In this document: positions 52,347-61,902 of the stretch, piece after piece
Layout of the letters: every line of letters starts with the position of its first letter
How positions within the stretch are numbered: position 1 is the stretch's first letter
NCBI RefSeq assembly: GCF_026965535.1
Contig: NZ_CP114039.1
Coordinates: forward strand, 3,100,001 to 3,164,000
Source: Corallococcus sp. NCRR
GTDB lineage: Bacteria; Myxococcota; Myxococcia; Myxococcales; Myxococcaceae
Direction of reading: 5' to 3'
DNA length: 64,000 nucleotides
Made by a program: the position numbers and the translations under genes
Notes under the pieces: generated by a model
Seen by the model: the letters and a program-made list of their open reading frames with translations, nothing else
Database searches by the model: none
What the model was told of the DNA's origin: nothing

Positions 52347-53761
52347 GCGGCGCGAAGCCTTCGGTCCTCGTCGTTGACGACAAGGAGAACATGCTCAAGC
52401 TGTTCGCGCGCATCCTCGGGGACGCGTACGCGGTGACGACCGCGCCCGACGGCGTGCAGGCGCTGGCCCTGGTCTCCGCGCGCACGTTCGACGTGGTCGT
52501 CACCGACATCCAGATGCCGGGCGCGGACGGCTTCACGGTGCTGCGCGAGGTGAAGCGGCGCGCGCCGCAAACGGAGGTCATCCTCGTCACCGCCTACGCG
52601 AGCATCCCCAAGGCCGTGGAGGCCATCAAGGAAGGCGCGTACGACTACCTGTCCAAGCCCTTCGACCCGGACGAGGTGGCCCTGGTGGTCGCCCGTGCCC
52701 TGGAGCGCCAGCGCCAGCGCCGGGATGCGTTGGGGCTCGCCGACCGCGTGGCACGCATGCCGGACTTCCACGGCCTGCGCGGCACCAGCCCCGCGCTCCA
52801 GAAGACGCACGCGCTGCTCGCGCAGGTGGCCTCGCGCGACCTCACCGTGGTGCTCACCGGCGAGACGGGCACCGGCAAGGAACTGGCCGCCCGCGCTCTG
52901 CACCGCGAGAGCCCGCGCCGCGACAGGCCCTTCGTCGCGGTGAACTGCGGCGCGCTGCCGGCGGAGCTGGTGGAGAGCGAGCTCTTCGGCCACGCGAAGG
53001 GCGCCTTCACCGGGGCGACGGGCGCGAAGGCCGGCCTCTTCGAGGAGGCCCACGGCGGTACGCTCTTCCTGGACGAGGTGGGCGACCTGCCGCTGCCCGT
53101 GCAGGTGAAGCTCAACCGCGCGCTCCAGGAGAAGGAGATCCGCCGCGTGGGCACCACCACGCCGGTGACGGTGGACGTGCGCGTGGTGGCGGCGACGCAC
53201 CGGGACCTGGCGCGGGAGGTGGCCCGGGGGCGCTTCCGCGAGGACCTCTACTACCGGCTGGAGGGCGTGACGGTGCGGATGCCCGCCCTGCGCGAGCGGC
53301 GCGAGGACATCCCGCTGCTCGCCATGCACTTCCTCGCGGGCGCGAACCGGCCGGAGCTTTCGGGCTTCACGCCCCAGGCACTCCAGGCGCTCACCGCCGC
53401 GCCGTGGCCCGGCAACGTGCGGCAGTTGCAGAACGCGGTGGCGCGCGCGGCGGCGGTGGCGGCGGGCCCCCGCATCACCCCGGAGGACCTGCCGCCCGAG
53501 CTCACCGCCAGTGCTCCGGTGGCCCGTGCCTCCGCGGCCCCGGGGCCGCTGCCAGCGGAGGCACTGGCGAAGCAGCCCTACCGCGAGGCGGTGGACCGCG
53601 TGCGCGACGCCGTGTCGCGCGACTACCTCACCGCGCTGATGCAGGAGTTCTCCGGCAACGTGACCCACGCGGCCGAGCGCGCGGGCATGGAGCGCGAGAG
53701 CCTGCACCGCCTGCTCAAGCGCTATGGCGTCCGCACGGAGGACTTCAAGCGCGGCGACTGA
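52343..53761 (+). CDS. NtrC-family sigma-54-dependent response regulator
   Basis: The 472-residue protein has a receiver domain (acidic pair in VVDDKEN, phospho-acceptor D55 in VVVTDIQMPG), a AAA+ sigma-54 activator domain with Walker A GETGTGKEL, the sigma-54 contact loop GAFTGA and Walker B GTLFLDEVGDL, then a Fis-type HTH at the C-terminus (GNVTHAAERAGMERESLHRLLKRYGV). The cognate kinase is the gene just upstream. It switches on sigma-54 promoters after phosphorylation; no clear -24/-12 site for it was found in the window. Confidence 0.95.
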   Translation: MSGAKPSVLVVDDKENMLKLFARILGDAYAVTTAPDGVQALALVSARTFDVVVTDIQMPGADGFTVLREVKRRAPQTEVILVTAYASIPKAVEAIKEGAYDYLSKPFDPDEVALVVARALERQRQRRDALGLADRVARMPDFHGLRGTSPALQKTHALLAQVASRDLTVVLTGETGTGKELAARALHRESPRRDRPFVAVNCGALPAELVESELFGHAKGAFTGATGAKAGLFEEAHGGTLFLDEVGDLPLPVQVKLNRALQEKEIRRVGTTTPVTVDVRVVAATHRDLAREVARGRFREDLYYRLEGVTVRMPALRERREDIPLLAMHFLAGANRPELSGFTPQALQALTAAPWPGNVRQLQNAVARAAAVAAGPRITPEDLPPELTASAPVARASAAPGPLPAEALAKQPYREAVDRVRDAVSRDYLTALMQEFSGNVTHAAERAGMERESLHRLLKRYGVRTEDFKRGD

Positions 53762-53767
53762 AGGCCC

Positions 53768-54232
53768 TTAGCGGGGCTGGTGCTCGGAGAGCACCTTGTC
53801 CAGGGCCTCGGCCTGCGCGCGGACGTCCGCGTCGGTGTCCTTGGCGGCCTTGGCGACGTGCGTGCGGGCCTTGGTGGCCTCCGTCTTCGCCAGCGCCATG
53901 GCCATGCACAGGTTCGCCTTGGGATGGTCGGGAGCCGCGTCCAGCGCGGGCTTGAGGACGGCCGCGGCCTGGGCATCCTCCTGCTTCTCCAGGTGGTACA
54001 TGGCCAGGGCACAGGCCGGCTCCACCGCGGAGGGCTGCTGCTTCAGCGCCTCCTGCAAGAGCTCCGTGGCGAAGCCGCGCTGGTTGTGCCCGTCCATCGC
54101 GAACGCCATGGCGGTGAGCTCCTCCACGGAAGCGTCCCCCTGCTTCTTCGCCTGCTCCACCAGACGCTGCGCGTTCTCGAAGTTGCCGGCGCGCAGTTCC
54201 TTGATTCCATCGGAATACGGGTAGCTCTTCAC
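53768..54232 (-). CDS. Small TPR-repeat protein
   Basis: The 154-residue soluble helical protein has about four tetratricopeptide-like units (AGNFENAQRLVEQAKKQG, HNQRGFATELLQEALKQQP, KQEDAQAAAVLKPALDAAP, ATKARTHVAKAAKDTD). No signal peptide. It probably serves as a protein-protein contact module. It is convergent with the NtrC-type gene (6 bases apart) and divergent from the phospholipase-like gene. No specific partner can be named. Confidence 0.8.
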   Translation of the reverse strand: MKSYPYSDGIKELRAGNFENAQRLVEQAKKQGDASVEELTAMAFAMDGHNQRGFATELLQEALKQQPSAVEPACALAMYHLEKQEDAQAAAVLKPALDAAPDHPKANLCMAMALAKTEATKARTHVAKAAKDTDADVRAQAEALDKVLSEHQPR

Positions 54233-54351
54233 TGTGTCTCCCAGTGCACCACGCGGTGCGTTGCACGCATTCTGCGCGACTTTGGTCGGGGGGCCGCAAC
54301 TTTGGGGCGGCGGTTTCCGAAAAATCGAGAAGACTTCTCCCCCAGGCCCCC

Positions 54352-54930
54352 ATGATCATCCGCAACTCGCCCGTCCGCCAGCCGCAGACCTCCAGTACGG
54401 AGTCCCCCGCCGCGCGCCCCGCCGCCCCTGCAGCGCGCAACGTGGTGAAGGACTCCTTCTCCCCCGGCACCACCGCCGCCCAGCGCACGGGCGCCATCAG
54501 CAAGGCGCCCCCGGGCGACCACGGCAAGCTGATGAGCGAGTACCTCACCGGCGCGCGTCCGCCCCCGGCGGACTTCGAGCAGGTGATGGGCTACAAGCCC
54601 TACGCCATCCAGACGCCGCACGGCCAGCGCATGCAGGACCCGCTCGGCTACGCCTCCGTCCCCGGCCAGATTGGCCCGGTGAAGGAGTTCGACAAGGCGG
54701 CCAAGACGCACGACTACGGCTACGACCTGCTGCGTTACTACGACCGCAAGGGCACGCCGCTGAAGCCGGAGGCCCGCAAGGCCGCGGACGCGCAGTTCCG
54801 CCAGGACATGTTCGACTACGCGAACGACCAGAAGGGCACGCTGTCGAAGTTCAAGTACCGTGCGTGGGCGCAGATCTACGCCACCGCGGTGGAGCTGAAC
54901 TCGGTGCGCCAGGGCAACGGCCCTCCGTAG
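54352..54930 (+). CDS. Phospholipase A2-like protein lacking cysteines
   Basis: The 192-residue protein has an unstructured head (about 1-75, Pro/Ala/Ser-rich) and a domain resembling prokaryotic (Streptomyces-type) phospholipase A2. The catalytic helix reads FDKAAKTHDYGYDLLRYY, equivalent to ...ACxRHDFGYRN... in that family, with the His-Asp pair kept. The second helix, ADAQFRQDMFDYA, matches the family's DxxFxxDM pattern, and an AWxxIYATAVEL helix ends the domain. The usual disulfide cysteines are absent and no signal peptide is seen, so it may act in the cytosol or be exported without Sec. The ECF sigma gene follows 15 bases later. Confidence 0.65.
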   Translation: MIIRNSPVRQPQTSSTESPAARPAAPAARNVVKDSFSPGTTAAQRTGAISKAPPGDHGKLMSEYLTGARPPPADFEQVMGYKPYAIQTPHGQRMQDPLGYASVPGQIGPVKEFDKAAKTHDYGYDLLRYYDRKGTPLKPEARKAADAQFRQDMFDYANDQKGTLSKFKYRAWAQIYATAVELNSVRQGNGPP

Positions 54931-54945
54931 TCACCAAGGAGTCGC

Positions 54946-55521
54946 ATGGAGGTTGAAGGGCCAGAAGCAGGGCTGCCCCCGGACCGCGAGGACGTGGTGG
55001 CGGCGCTCCTGGCCCATCAGCGCCGCTTCCTCGCCTTCGTGGAGCGGCGGGTGGGCAGCAGGGCCGTCGCGGAGGACCTCTTCCAGACGGCCTTCGCCCG
55101 CACCCTGGAGAAGGGTGGGGCGCTGAAGGACGGCGAAAGCGCGGTGGCGTGGTTCTACCGCCTCTTGCGCAACGCGCTCGTGGACCACCACCGCCGGCAG
55201 GCCGCGGAAGGACGCGCGCTGGAGGTGGAGGCGCGCGACGCGGACTCCGCCACCGAAGACCCGGAGCTGAAGGGCGCGGTGTGCGCGTGCCTCGCGGACC
55301 TTCTGCCCACGCTCAAGCCGGAGTACGCCCGGCTCGTGCGCCAGGTGGACCTGGAGGGGCGGGCCGTGCCGGACGTGGCGCGCGAGGTGGGCATCACCCC
55401 CAACAACGCGGGCGTGCGGCTGCACCGTGCGCGGCTCGCGCTCAAGCGTTCGCTGGAGCGCGGCTGCGGCGCGTGCGCGGCGCACGGCTGCCTGGACTGC
55501 TCCTGCAAGCCGCGCCGCTGA
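54946..55521 (+). CDS. ECF sigma factor with C-terminal Cys-rich tail
   Basis: The 191-residue sigma factor has region 2 (FLAFVERRVGSRAVAEDLFQTAF, VAWFYRLLRNALVDHHRR) and region 4 (YARLVRQVDLEGRAVPDVAREVGI, NNAGVRLHRARLALKR). The last 20 residues hold five cysteines and one histidine (CGACAAHGCLDCSC), a likely metal or redox site. Cys-rich tails are known in the CorE group of M. xanthus ECF factors, which sense copper without an anti-sigma factor; whether this protein belongs there I cannot say. AAGGAG precedes the ATG. It lies 15 bases after the phospholipase-like gene, and no anti-sigma gene is adjacent. Confidence 0.88.
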   Translation: MEVEGPEAGLPPDREDVVAALLAHQRRFLAFVERRVGSRAVAEDLFQTAFARTLEKGGALKDGESAVAWFYRLLRNALVDHHRRQAAEGRALEVEARDADSATEDPELKGAVCACLADLLPTLKPEYARLVRQVDLEGRAVPDVAREVGITPNNAGVRLHRARLALKRSLERGCGACAAHGCLDCSCKPRR

Positions 55522-55528
55522 AGCGGCC

Positions 55529-57576
55529 TCAGGGGCAGACCGCCGCGTCGTCGTTCTGGTCGATGTTCACGCCCCACGGCTCGCCCTGGAACACGCTCGC
55601 CGCGAGCGCGGTGGCCCGGCACGTGGGCAGCCTCGCGTTGTCCAGGACGGTGAAGCTCTCCGGCACGCGCGCCAGGTCCGTCAGGCCGAAATCGGTGAGC
55701 GCCGCGTTGCCCTGGAGGTTGAGGTAGTCCACCTCGCGCAAGCGCGCCAGGTCGCCCAGGTTCGTGAGCGCGGCGTTCCCCAGCACGTCCAGGGTGGTCA
55801 GCCGGGTCAGCCGCTGGAAGCCTTCCAGGGACGTCAGCGCCGTGTTGCCCACCACGGCCACCGTCGTCACGCTGGTCAGGACCGGCAGGTGGTGCACGCG
55901 CTGGAGCTTCTCGTTGTACTTCACGGAGAAGCTGTCGGTGACCTGGAGCAGCAGGGGCATGTCGCCCACGCTCAAGAGCTCCTTGTTGCCCTGGATGAGG
56001 ATGCGGCCCGCGTAGGTGAGCTGCCCGAGCCCCATCGTGTCCGTCAGCCGCGGGTTGCCGGTGATGAACAGCGCCCCCACGGAGGTGAGCTGGCCCAGCG
56101 GAGCCAGCGTCTCCAGCAGCGCGTTGTCCCGCAGTTCCAGGGAGCCCCCCACCTCCGTCAGGTGATTCAGGCCGAAGGGACCGCCCAGGGCGGCGTTGCC
56201 GGACAGGCGCACGTTCCCGTGGACCCGGGTCAGGTAGAAGAAGGGCGAGCGGTCCAGCCGCAGGTGGTCCTCGATGATGAGCGACCCGTGGAGCTCGGTG
56301 ACGTAGGGAAGCAGGCCCGGGTCCACCAGCGCGTTGTTCGCGCGCAGGGTGATGCTGTCGCCGGGCTGCACCGCCGCCAGCCCCTCCAGCGTGGAGAGCA
56401 TGGGGTTGTCCTCCACCAGGAGGCTGCGCTCGACCCGCAGCATCGTGTCCGGCGCCGTGCCCAGCGTGAGCGCGTCCAGCCGGGCATTGGAGACCACCGC
56501 CGCGGTGCCACCCACGAAGCGCAGGGCGGGCATGAACAGCCGGCGCAGGCTGGCGTTGCCCCGCACGGTGAGGCCGCCCTCGATGATCGCCAGCGAAGGG
56601 AGGGACGCGTCGGTGAGCGTGGGCGCGGAGATGATCAGCTCGCCCCGCAGGTGGGTGACGCCCTCGAGCGCGACCAGGTCCACGGGGCCCGTCACCGCGA
56701 AGTCCCCGTCGTGCACGCGCGTGGCCTGGCACACGTACACGGCCGCGGAGGCGCCATGGCTGTCCGGCTCGCCGTCGTGGTCCAGGTCCTGGAACGCTTC
56801 CACGCGCGTGCCACCGCGCGAGCAGTTCGGCCCCGAGGGCTCGGGCTGATGGCGGAGCTTCAGGTCGGTCAGTTGCAGGCCACAGAAGTAGTGGGTGGCT
56901 TCGACCTCGGACATCGCGAGCAACTTGTCACCGTCCAGGTCCGGGCCCGCCTCCAGGGCCGTGCCGCCGCTGTCGTCGCCGTCGCAAGGCGCGGTGAAGG
57001 CCGCCAGGGAGCGCAGGCGCAACACCACGGGGACTGGCTCGTCGCAGGCGTACACCTCCTGGGCGATCTCCTCGTCCTCCAGCAGCCCGTTGCCATTGGC
57101 GTCATGGCCGGCGTGCGACACCTGCCCGCCCAGGGGGCAGCGCGCGCCCGGGCTCACCGGCCGCGTGCGCAGGAGCACGTTGGCCACCGAGGTGGCGCAG
57201 ACATACTCGGTGGCGGACACCTCCGCGTCGTCGAGCTGCCCGTTGCCGTCCTGGTCCAGGCCGGACTGCACCGCCTGTCCCCCCAGCGAGCAGTTCGCGC
57301 CGTGGGGCTCGGTCCGCGCGCGGGTGCGGACCTGGGGCAGGGCGGCGTCGCAGACGTAGTCGGTGGCGGTGACCTCCGCGTCGTCAGTTCTCCGTCCCGG
57401 TCCCGGTCCAGCCCGGACTCCACCGCGTCCCCGCCGAACTCGCAGTTCGCGCCAGCGGGCTCCGGGCGCACCCGGGTCTTCGCGTCGCGCTGGGTGATGT
57501 CCGACAGGTCGATGGCGTCACAGCCGCCGGCGAGGAGGGCCAGCAGCGCCCCCCAGGTCACCCACACGCGTCGCAT
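55529..57576 (-). pseudogene. Frameshifted lipoprotein with repeated Asp-rich Cys modules and LRR/receptor-L-like body
   Basis: The gene is read leftward from the ATG at 57574-57576 with a lipoprotein signal (LLAGGC). The N-terminal region has about four repeats of roughly 45 residues following GxNCxxGGxxVxxGLDxDxDGxL...YVC, as in DUF7151-type myxobacterial proteins. The remainder (about 400 residues) is a series of about 20-residue beta repeats (LTSVGALFITGNPRLTD, LREVDYLNLQGNAALTD) like a receptor-L or leucine-rich solenoid. The frame breaks at about 57385: ...DRDGELT then shift, and adding one G after CTG gives ...DGELDDAEVTATDYVC, restoring the repeat. Both sides are otherwise intact, so this is a recent mutation or a sequence error. 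Probably a surface protein. Confidence 0.75.
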
Positions 57577-57794
57577 TCGATGCCTTCTCTGGTCGGGCCC
57601 CGACCTTGCTTCCCTGGCCATACGGAGCGAGCGGATTTTCCTGGCCGTTTCGCGTTGGGTCCAGCCCGGACGGACGCGCAAGCCCCTGGAAATCCAGGCC
57701 GCTGGCGCCGTGTCCTACCGGAAAGGACCCCGCATGGACAAACGTGTAAGAGCGCGCCGGGTGCCGCGTTGGCCCGGGGAAAGGAGGCTTCTCC

Positions 57795-60260
57795 ATGACG
57801 CATCACCATCCGCATTCCCCTGCATCGCCTTCACCCCGGCCGCCCCCCGTGGGAGCGGGAGGGCCCGCCGTCGACCCCGTGTGCGGCATGGAGGTGGACC
57901 CTCGCGCGCCCCGGGGTGGGAGCTGGGAGCACGAGGGCCACACCTGGTTCTTCTGCAGCCCGAAGTGCCGCCAGCGCTTCCAGGAGGACCCCGCGCGGTT
58001 CCTCCAGCCCCAGACGCCGCCACCGCCCGCCGCGCCGGGCGCCGTGTACGTGTGCCCCATGGATCCGGAGGTGCGGCGGGACGCGCCCGGGCCGTGCCCG
58101 AAGTGCGGCATGGCGCTGGAGCCCGAGGCGCCGCCCGTCCTCCAGACGCGCGTCGAATACACCTGCCCCATGCACCCGGAGGTGGTGCGCGACGGGCCCG
58201 GCACCTGCCCCAAGTGCGGCATGGCGCTGGAGCCGCGCACGGTGACGTTGGAAGAGCCGCCGGATCCGGAGCTGCGTTCGATGACGCGAAGGTTCTGGGT
58301 GGGCCTGGCGCTGAGCGTTCCGCTGATGCTGCTGGGCATGTCGGACATGCTGCCGGTGCCGCATGGGCTGTCGGCCTCGGCGCTCGTGTGGGTGCAGTTC
58401 GCGCTGGCGACGCCGGTGGTGCTGTGGGTGGGCGCGCCGTTCTTCCAGCGGGGCTGGGCGTCGGTGAAGAACCGGCACCTGAACATGTTCACGCTCATCG
58501 CGCTGGGCGCGGGCGCGGCGTACGCCTTCAGCGTGGGCGTCACGCTGTTCCCGCACCTGCTGCCGGAAAGCGCGCGCACGGGGCACGGCGGCACCGCGCC
58601 CGTGTATTACGAAGCCGCGGCCATCATCCTCACGCTGGTGGCGCTGGGGCAGGTGCTGGAGCTGCGCGCCCGCCACGCGACGTCCGGTGCGCTGAGGGCC
58701 CTGCTGTCGCTGGCCCCCGCCACCGCGAGGCGCATCTCGGACGATGGCCACGAGGAGGACATGCCGCTGTCCCAGGTGCGCACCGGATGGCGCCTGCGCG
58801 TGCGCCCCGGTGAGAAGGTGCCGGTGGACGGCGAGGTGCTGGAGGGCGCGAGCGCGGTGGATGAATCGCTCGTCACCGGAGAGCCCGTGCCGGTGGAGAA
58901 GGGGCCGGGCGCGAAGGTGACGGGCGGCACGGTGAACGGCACGGGCACGCTCGTGATGCGCGCGGAGCGCGTGGGGCAGGACACGCTCCTGTCGCGCATC
59001 GTCCAGCGCGTGGCCGAGGCGCAGCGCACGCGCGCGCCCATCCAGCGGCTGGCGGACCGGGTGGCCGGCATCTTCGTGCCCGCGGTCATCGCGGTGGCGG
59101 TGGTGACGGCGATGGTCTGGGGCGTGTGGGGACCGGAGCCGAGGCTCGCGCACGCGCTGGTGAACGCGGTGGCGGTGCTCATCATCGCCTGCCCGTGCGC
59201 GCTGGGCCTGGCCACGCCCATGTCCGTGATGGTGGGGACGGGGCAGGGCGCGCGCATGGGCGTCCTCATCCGCGACGCGGCGGCGCTGGAGCGGATGGCC
59301 GCGGTGGACACGCTGGTGGTGGACAAGACGGGCACGCTGACCGAGGGCAAGCCGCGGCTCGTGACGGTGGAGCCCGCGCCGGGCGGGGACGCCTCCGCGC
59401 TGCTGCGCCAGGCCGCGAGCCTGGAGCGAGGCAGCGAGCACCCGCTGGCCGCCGCCGTGGTCGCGGGCGCGAGGGAGCGGGGCGTGTCCCCCGGGGGCGT
59501 GGAGGACTTCCAGTCCGTGACCGGGCAGGGCGTCCGGGGCCGCGTGGACGGACGCGAGGTCGCGCTGGGAAACGCGGCGTTGATGCGGAGCCTGGGCGTG
59601 GAGGTGGAGGCGCTGACGGAGCGCGCGGAGGCGCTGCGCCAGGAGGGCCAGACGGTGGTGCTGGTGTCGGTGGAGGGCCGGGCGGCGGGGCTCCTGGGCG
59701 TGGAGGATCCGCTGAAGCCGTCCACGCCGGAGGCGCTGGCGAGGCTGCGGAAGGAAGGCCTGCGCGTGGTGATGCTCACCGGCGACAGCCCGACGACGGC
59801 GCACGCGGTGGCGCGCAGGCTGGGCATCACGGAGGTCATCGCGGGCGTGCAGCCGGACGCCAAGGGCGACGCGGTGAAGACATTGCAAGCGCAGGGGCGC
59901 GTGGTGGCGATGGCGGGCGACGGCGTGAACGACGCCCCGGCGCTGGCGCGGGCGGACGTGGGCATCGCCATGGGGACGGGCACGGACATCGCGATGGAGA
60001 GCGCGGGCGTGACGCTGGTGAAGGGCGACCTGCGAGGCATCGCCCGGGCGCGCGGGTTGAGCCAGGGCGTGCTGCGCAACATCCGGCAGAACCTCTTCTT
60101 CGCCTTCGTCTACAACCTGCTGGGCGTGCCGCTGGCGGCGGGCGTGCTGTACCCCTTCCTCGGGTTGCTCCTGAGCCCGCTGTTCGCGAGCGCGGCGATG
60201 AGCCTCTCGTCGGTGTCCGTCATCGGCAACGCCCTGCGGTTGCGGCGGCTGAAGCTCTAG
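57795..60260 (+). CDS. Copper-type P1B ATPase with YHS and two metal-binding N-terminal modules
   Basis: The 821-residue heavy-metal exporter has a His-rich start (MTHHHPH), a YHS domain ([11 protein letters not shown]...), then two similar short modules, [17 protein letters not shown] and [17 protein letters not shown]. It lacks the usual HMA domain. Eight membrane helices carry the transport motif CPC (Cys466-Pro-Cys468, [11 protein letters not shown]). The phosphorylation site is D510 ([10 protein letters not shown]), with TGES-type [11 protein letters not shown] motif SEHPLAA and hinge [13 protein letters not shown] plus these modules indicate Cu(I) or Ag(I) export. Strong AAGGAGG site. 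It is followed by a copper-binding protein gene. Confidence 0.93.
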   Translation: MTHHHPHSPASPSPRPPPVGAGGPAVDPVCGMEVDPRAPRGGSWEHEGHTWFFCSPKCRQRFQEDPARFLQPQTPPPPAAPGAVYVCPMDPEVRRDAPGPCPKCGMALEPEAPPVLQTRVEYTCPMHPEVVRDGPGTCPKCGMALEPRTVTLEEPPDPELRSMTRRFWVGLALSVPLMLLGMSDMLPVPHGLSASALVWVQFALATPVVLWVGAPFFQRGWASVKNRHLNMFTLIALGAGAAYAFSVGVTLFPHLLPESARTGHGGTAPVYYEAAAIILTLVALGQVLELRARHATSGALRALLSLAPATARRISDDGHEEDMPLSQVRTGWRLRVRPGEKVPVDGEVLEGASAVDESLVTGEPVPVEKGPGAKVTGGTVNGTGTLVMRAERVGQDTLLSRIVQRVAEAQRTRAPIQRLADRVAGIFVPAVIAVAVVTAMVWGVWGPEPRLAHALVNAVAVLIIACPCALGLATPMSVMVGTGQGARMGVLIRDAAALERMAAVDTLVVDKTGTLTEGKPRLVTVEPAPGGDASALLRQAASLERGSEHPLAAAVVAGARERGVSPGGVEDFQSVTGQGVRGRVDGREVALGNAALMRSLGVEVEALTERAEALRQEGQTVVLVSVEGRAAGLLGVEDPLKPSTPEALARLRKEGLRVVMLTGDSPTTAHAVARRLGITEVIAGVQPDAKGDAVKTLQAQGRVVAMAGDGVNDAPALARADVGIAMGTGTDIAMESAGVTLVKGDLRGIARARGLSQGVLRNIRQNLFFAFVYNLLGVPLAAGVLYPFLGLLLSPLFASAAMSLSSVSVIGNALRLRRLKL

Positions 60261-60349
60261 GCCGGACGCCGCTGTCCAACCGGCCGCGCGAGGTGGGAAG
60301 GGCGACGTCCCCGCGCGTGCCCATGGTGAAGGCCGAAAGGAACCCCACC

Positions 60350-60763
60350 ATGGCGAGCGCCGAAGTGGAGCGAAGCGACGATGCGATGCGGGAGTGCATC
60401 GACAACTGCACGGCCTGTCACCGCGTCTGCCTGGAGACCCTGGCGGACTGCCTGAAGCAGGGGGGCAGGCTCGCCGAGCCGGGGCACCTCCGGCTGCTGA
60501 TGGACTGCGCGGACATCTGCGAGACGAGCGCGCGCTTCATGCTGCGCGGCTCGGAGCTGCACTCGCGCACCTGCTTCGCCTGCGCGGAGGTGTGCGCCGC
60601 CTGCGCGACCGCCTGCGAGAAGCTGGGTGACGCGGGGCGGATGAAGGCCTGCGCGGACGCGTGCCGACGCTGCGAGGAGTCCTGCCGTCGGATGAGCGGT
60701 GGGGTGATGCCCCAGCCCCTCAACCCTGAGGCCGCCCAACGCTTCGCCGACCTGCCCGCCTGA
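60350..60763 (+). CDS. Four-helix-bundle Cys-rich copper-binding protein (Csp-like, DUF326)
   Basis: The 137-residue protein is rich in cysteines spaced along helices: CIDNCTACHRVCLETLADC, CADICETSARFML, CFACAEVCAACATAC and CADACRRCEESC. This is the pattern of copper storage proteins, in which Cys residues line the core of a four-helix bundle and hold many Cu(I) ions. It has no signal peptide, so it is cytosolic. It lies 89 bases after the copper ATPase and is probably co-regulated, giving storage plus export. I chose the ATG at 60350 for its AAAGGA site; one nine codons upstream is possible. Confidence 0.85.
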   Translation: MASAEVERSDDAMRECIDNCTACHRVCLETLADCLKQGGRLAEPGHLRLLMDCADICETSARFMLRGSELHSRTCFACAEVCAACATACEKLGDAGRMKACADACRRCEESCRRMSGGVMPQPLNPEAAQRFADLPA

Positions 60764-60804
60764 AGGGGGCGTGCACGGCGGCCCGGGCCCATTAGACTGG
60801 GCGC

Positions 60805-61896
60805 ATGAACGCCCGCGAGGAGGGGCGCACCCCAGGTGCGTCCCCCAGTCACATCTCCGTCGTCCGGCTTCCGCACTCCTGGTTCATCCTCTGCACGTCG
60901 CGCGAGCTGGGGGACAAGCCGCTCGCCCGCACGCTGCAGGGCACGCCCCTGGTGCTCTTCCGGGGCGAGGGCGGCAAGCCCGGCGCCCTGATGGACCGCT
61001 GCCCGCACCGCAACGTGCCCCTGTCGCTGGGGCGCGTGACGAACGGGCAGTTGGAGTGCGGCTACCACGGGTGGCGCTTCGACACCGGAGGCCAGTGCCG
61101 GCTCATCCCCGGCCTGGTGGGCGAGCCCGAGGCCCGCTCCCGCTGCGCCGCGACCTACGCGACGCGCGAGCAGGACGGCTTCGTCTGGGTCTACTCCACG
61201 CCTGGCGTGGAGCCCACGACGGAGCCCTTCCGTTTCCCGCTGCTGGACGCGGCGGACTACACCACCGTGCGCCGGGTGCTGCGCGCGCCCGGGTCGCTGC
61301 ACGCGGTGCTGGAGAACACGCTGGACGTGCCGCACACGGCTTTCCTCCACGGCGGCCTGTTCCGCACCGCGGAGAAGAAGAACGAAATCGACGTGGTGGT
61401 GCGCAGGAGCGCGGACCGCGTGGAGGCGGAGTACCTGGGCGAGCCCGCGCCCAAGGGGCTCGTGGGGCGGCTGCTCGCGCCGGGCGGCGGGGTGGTGCAG
61501 CACTTCGACCGCTTCCTGATGCCGTCCATCGCGCAGGTGGAGTACCGCATCGGGGAGAAGAGCCACATCCTGGTCAACTCCGCCATGACGCCGGTGGATG
61601 ACTGGGACACGCTCGTGTACGCGGTGGTGACGGTGAAGCTGCCCGTGCCGCGCTGGCTGCTCAAGGCCGCGGTGCCCTTCGTGCTGCCCGTGGGCCTGCA
61701 CATCTTCGGGCAGGACGCGCGCATCCTGGAGCGGCAGACGGACTCCATCCGCCGCTTCGGCACGGAGGCCTACGCCTCCACCGAAATCGACGTCCTGGGG
61801 CCCAGCATCCTGCGCCTGATGCGCGCCCAGGAGCGCGAGCGCACCGCCCCGCCTCCGGACACGGTGCACGAGACGCGCGTGCGCATGCGCACGTAG
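60805..61896 (+). CDS. Rieske [2Fe-2S] oxygenase, ring-hydroxylating type
   Basis: The 363-residue protein has a Rieske domain with CPHRNVPLS and CGYHGWRFD (two Cys, two His for the cluster) and a catalytic domain with the mononuclear iron motif in ENTLDVPHTAFLHGG. This resembles Rieske non-heme oxygenases acting on aromatic, sterol or chlorophyll-type substrates. Electron donors (ferredoxin, reductase) are not adjacent. A hydrophobic C-terminal stretch (about 287-300, WLLKAAVPFVLPVGL) may associate with membrane. Substrate unknown. Confidence 0.88.
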   Translation: MNAREEGRTPGASPSHISVVRLPHSWFILCTSRELGDKPLARTLQGTPLVLFRGEGGKPGALMDRCPHRNVPLSLGRVTNGQLECGYHGWRFDTGGQCRLIPGLVGEPEARSRCAATYATREQDGFVWVYSTPGVEPTTEPFRFPLLDAADYTTVRRVLRAPGSLHAVLENTLDVPHTAFLHGGLFRTAEKKNEIDVVVRRSADRVEAEYLGEPAPKGLVGRLLAPGGGVVQHFDRFLMPSIAQVEYRIGEKSHILVNSAMTPVDDWDTLVYAVVTVKLPVPRWLLKAAVPFVLPVGLHIFGQDARILERQTDSIRRFGTEAYASTEIDVLGPSILRLMRAQERERTAPPPDTVHETRVRMRT

Positions 61897-61902
61897 AGGC
61901 CT

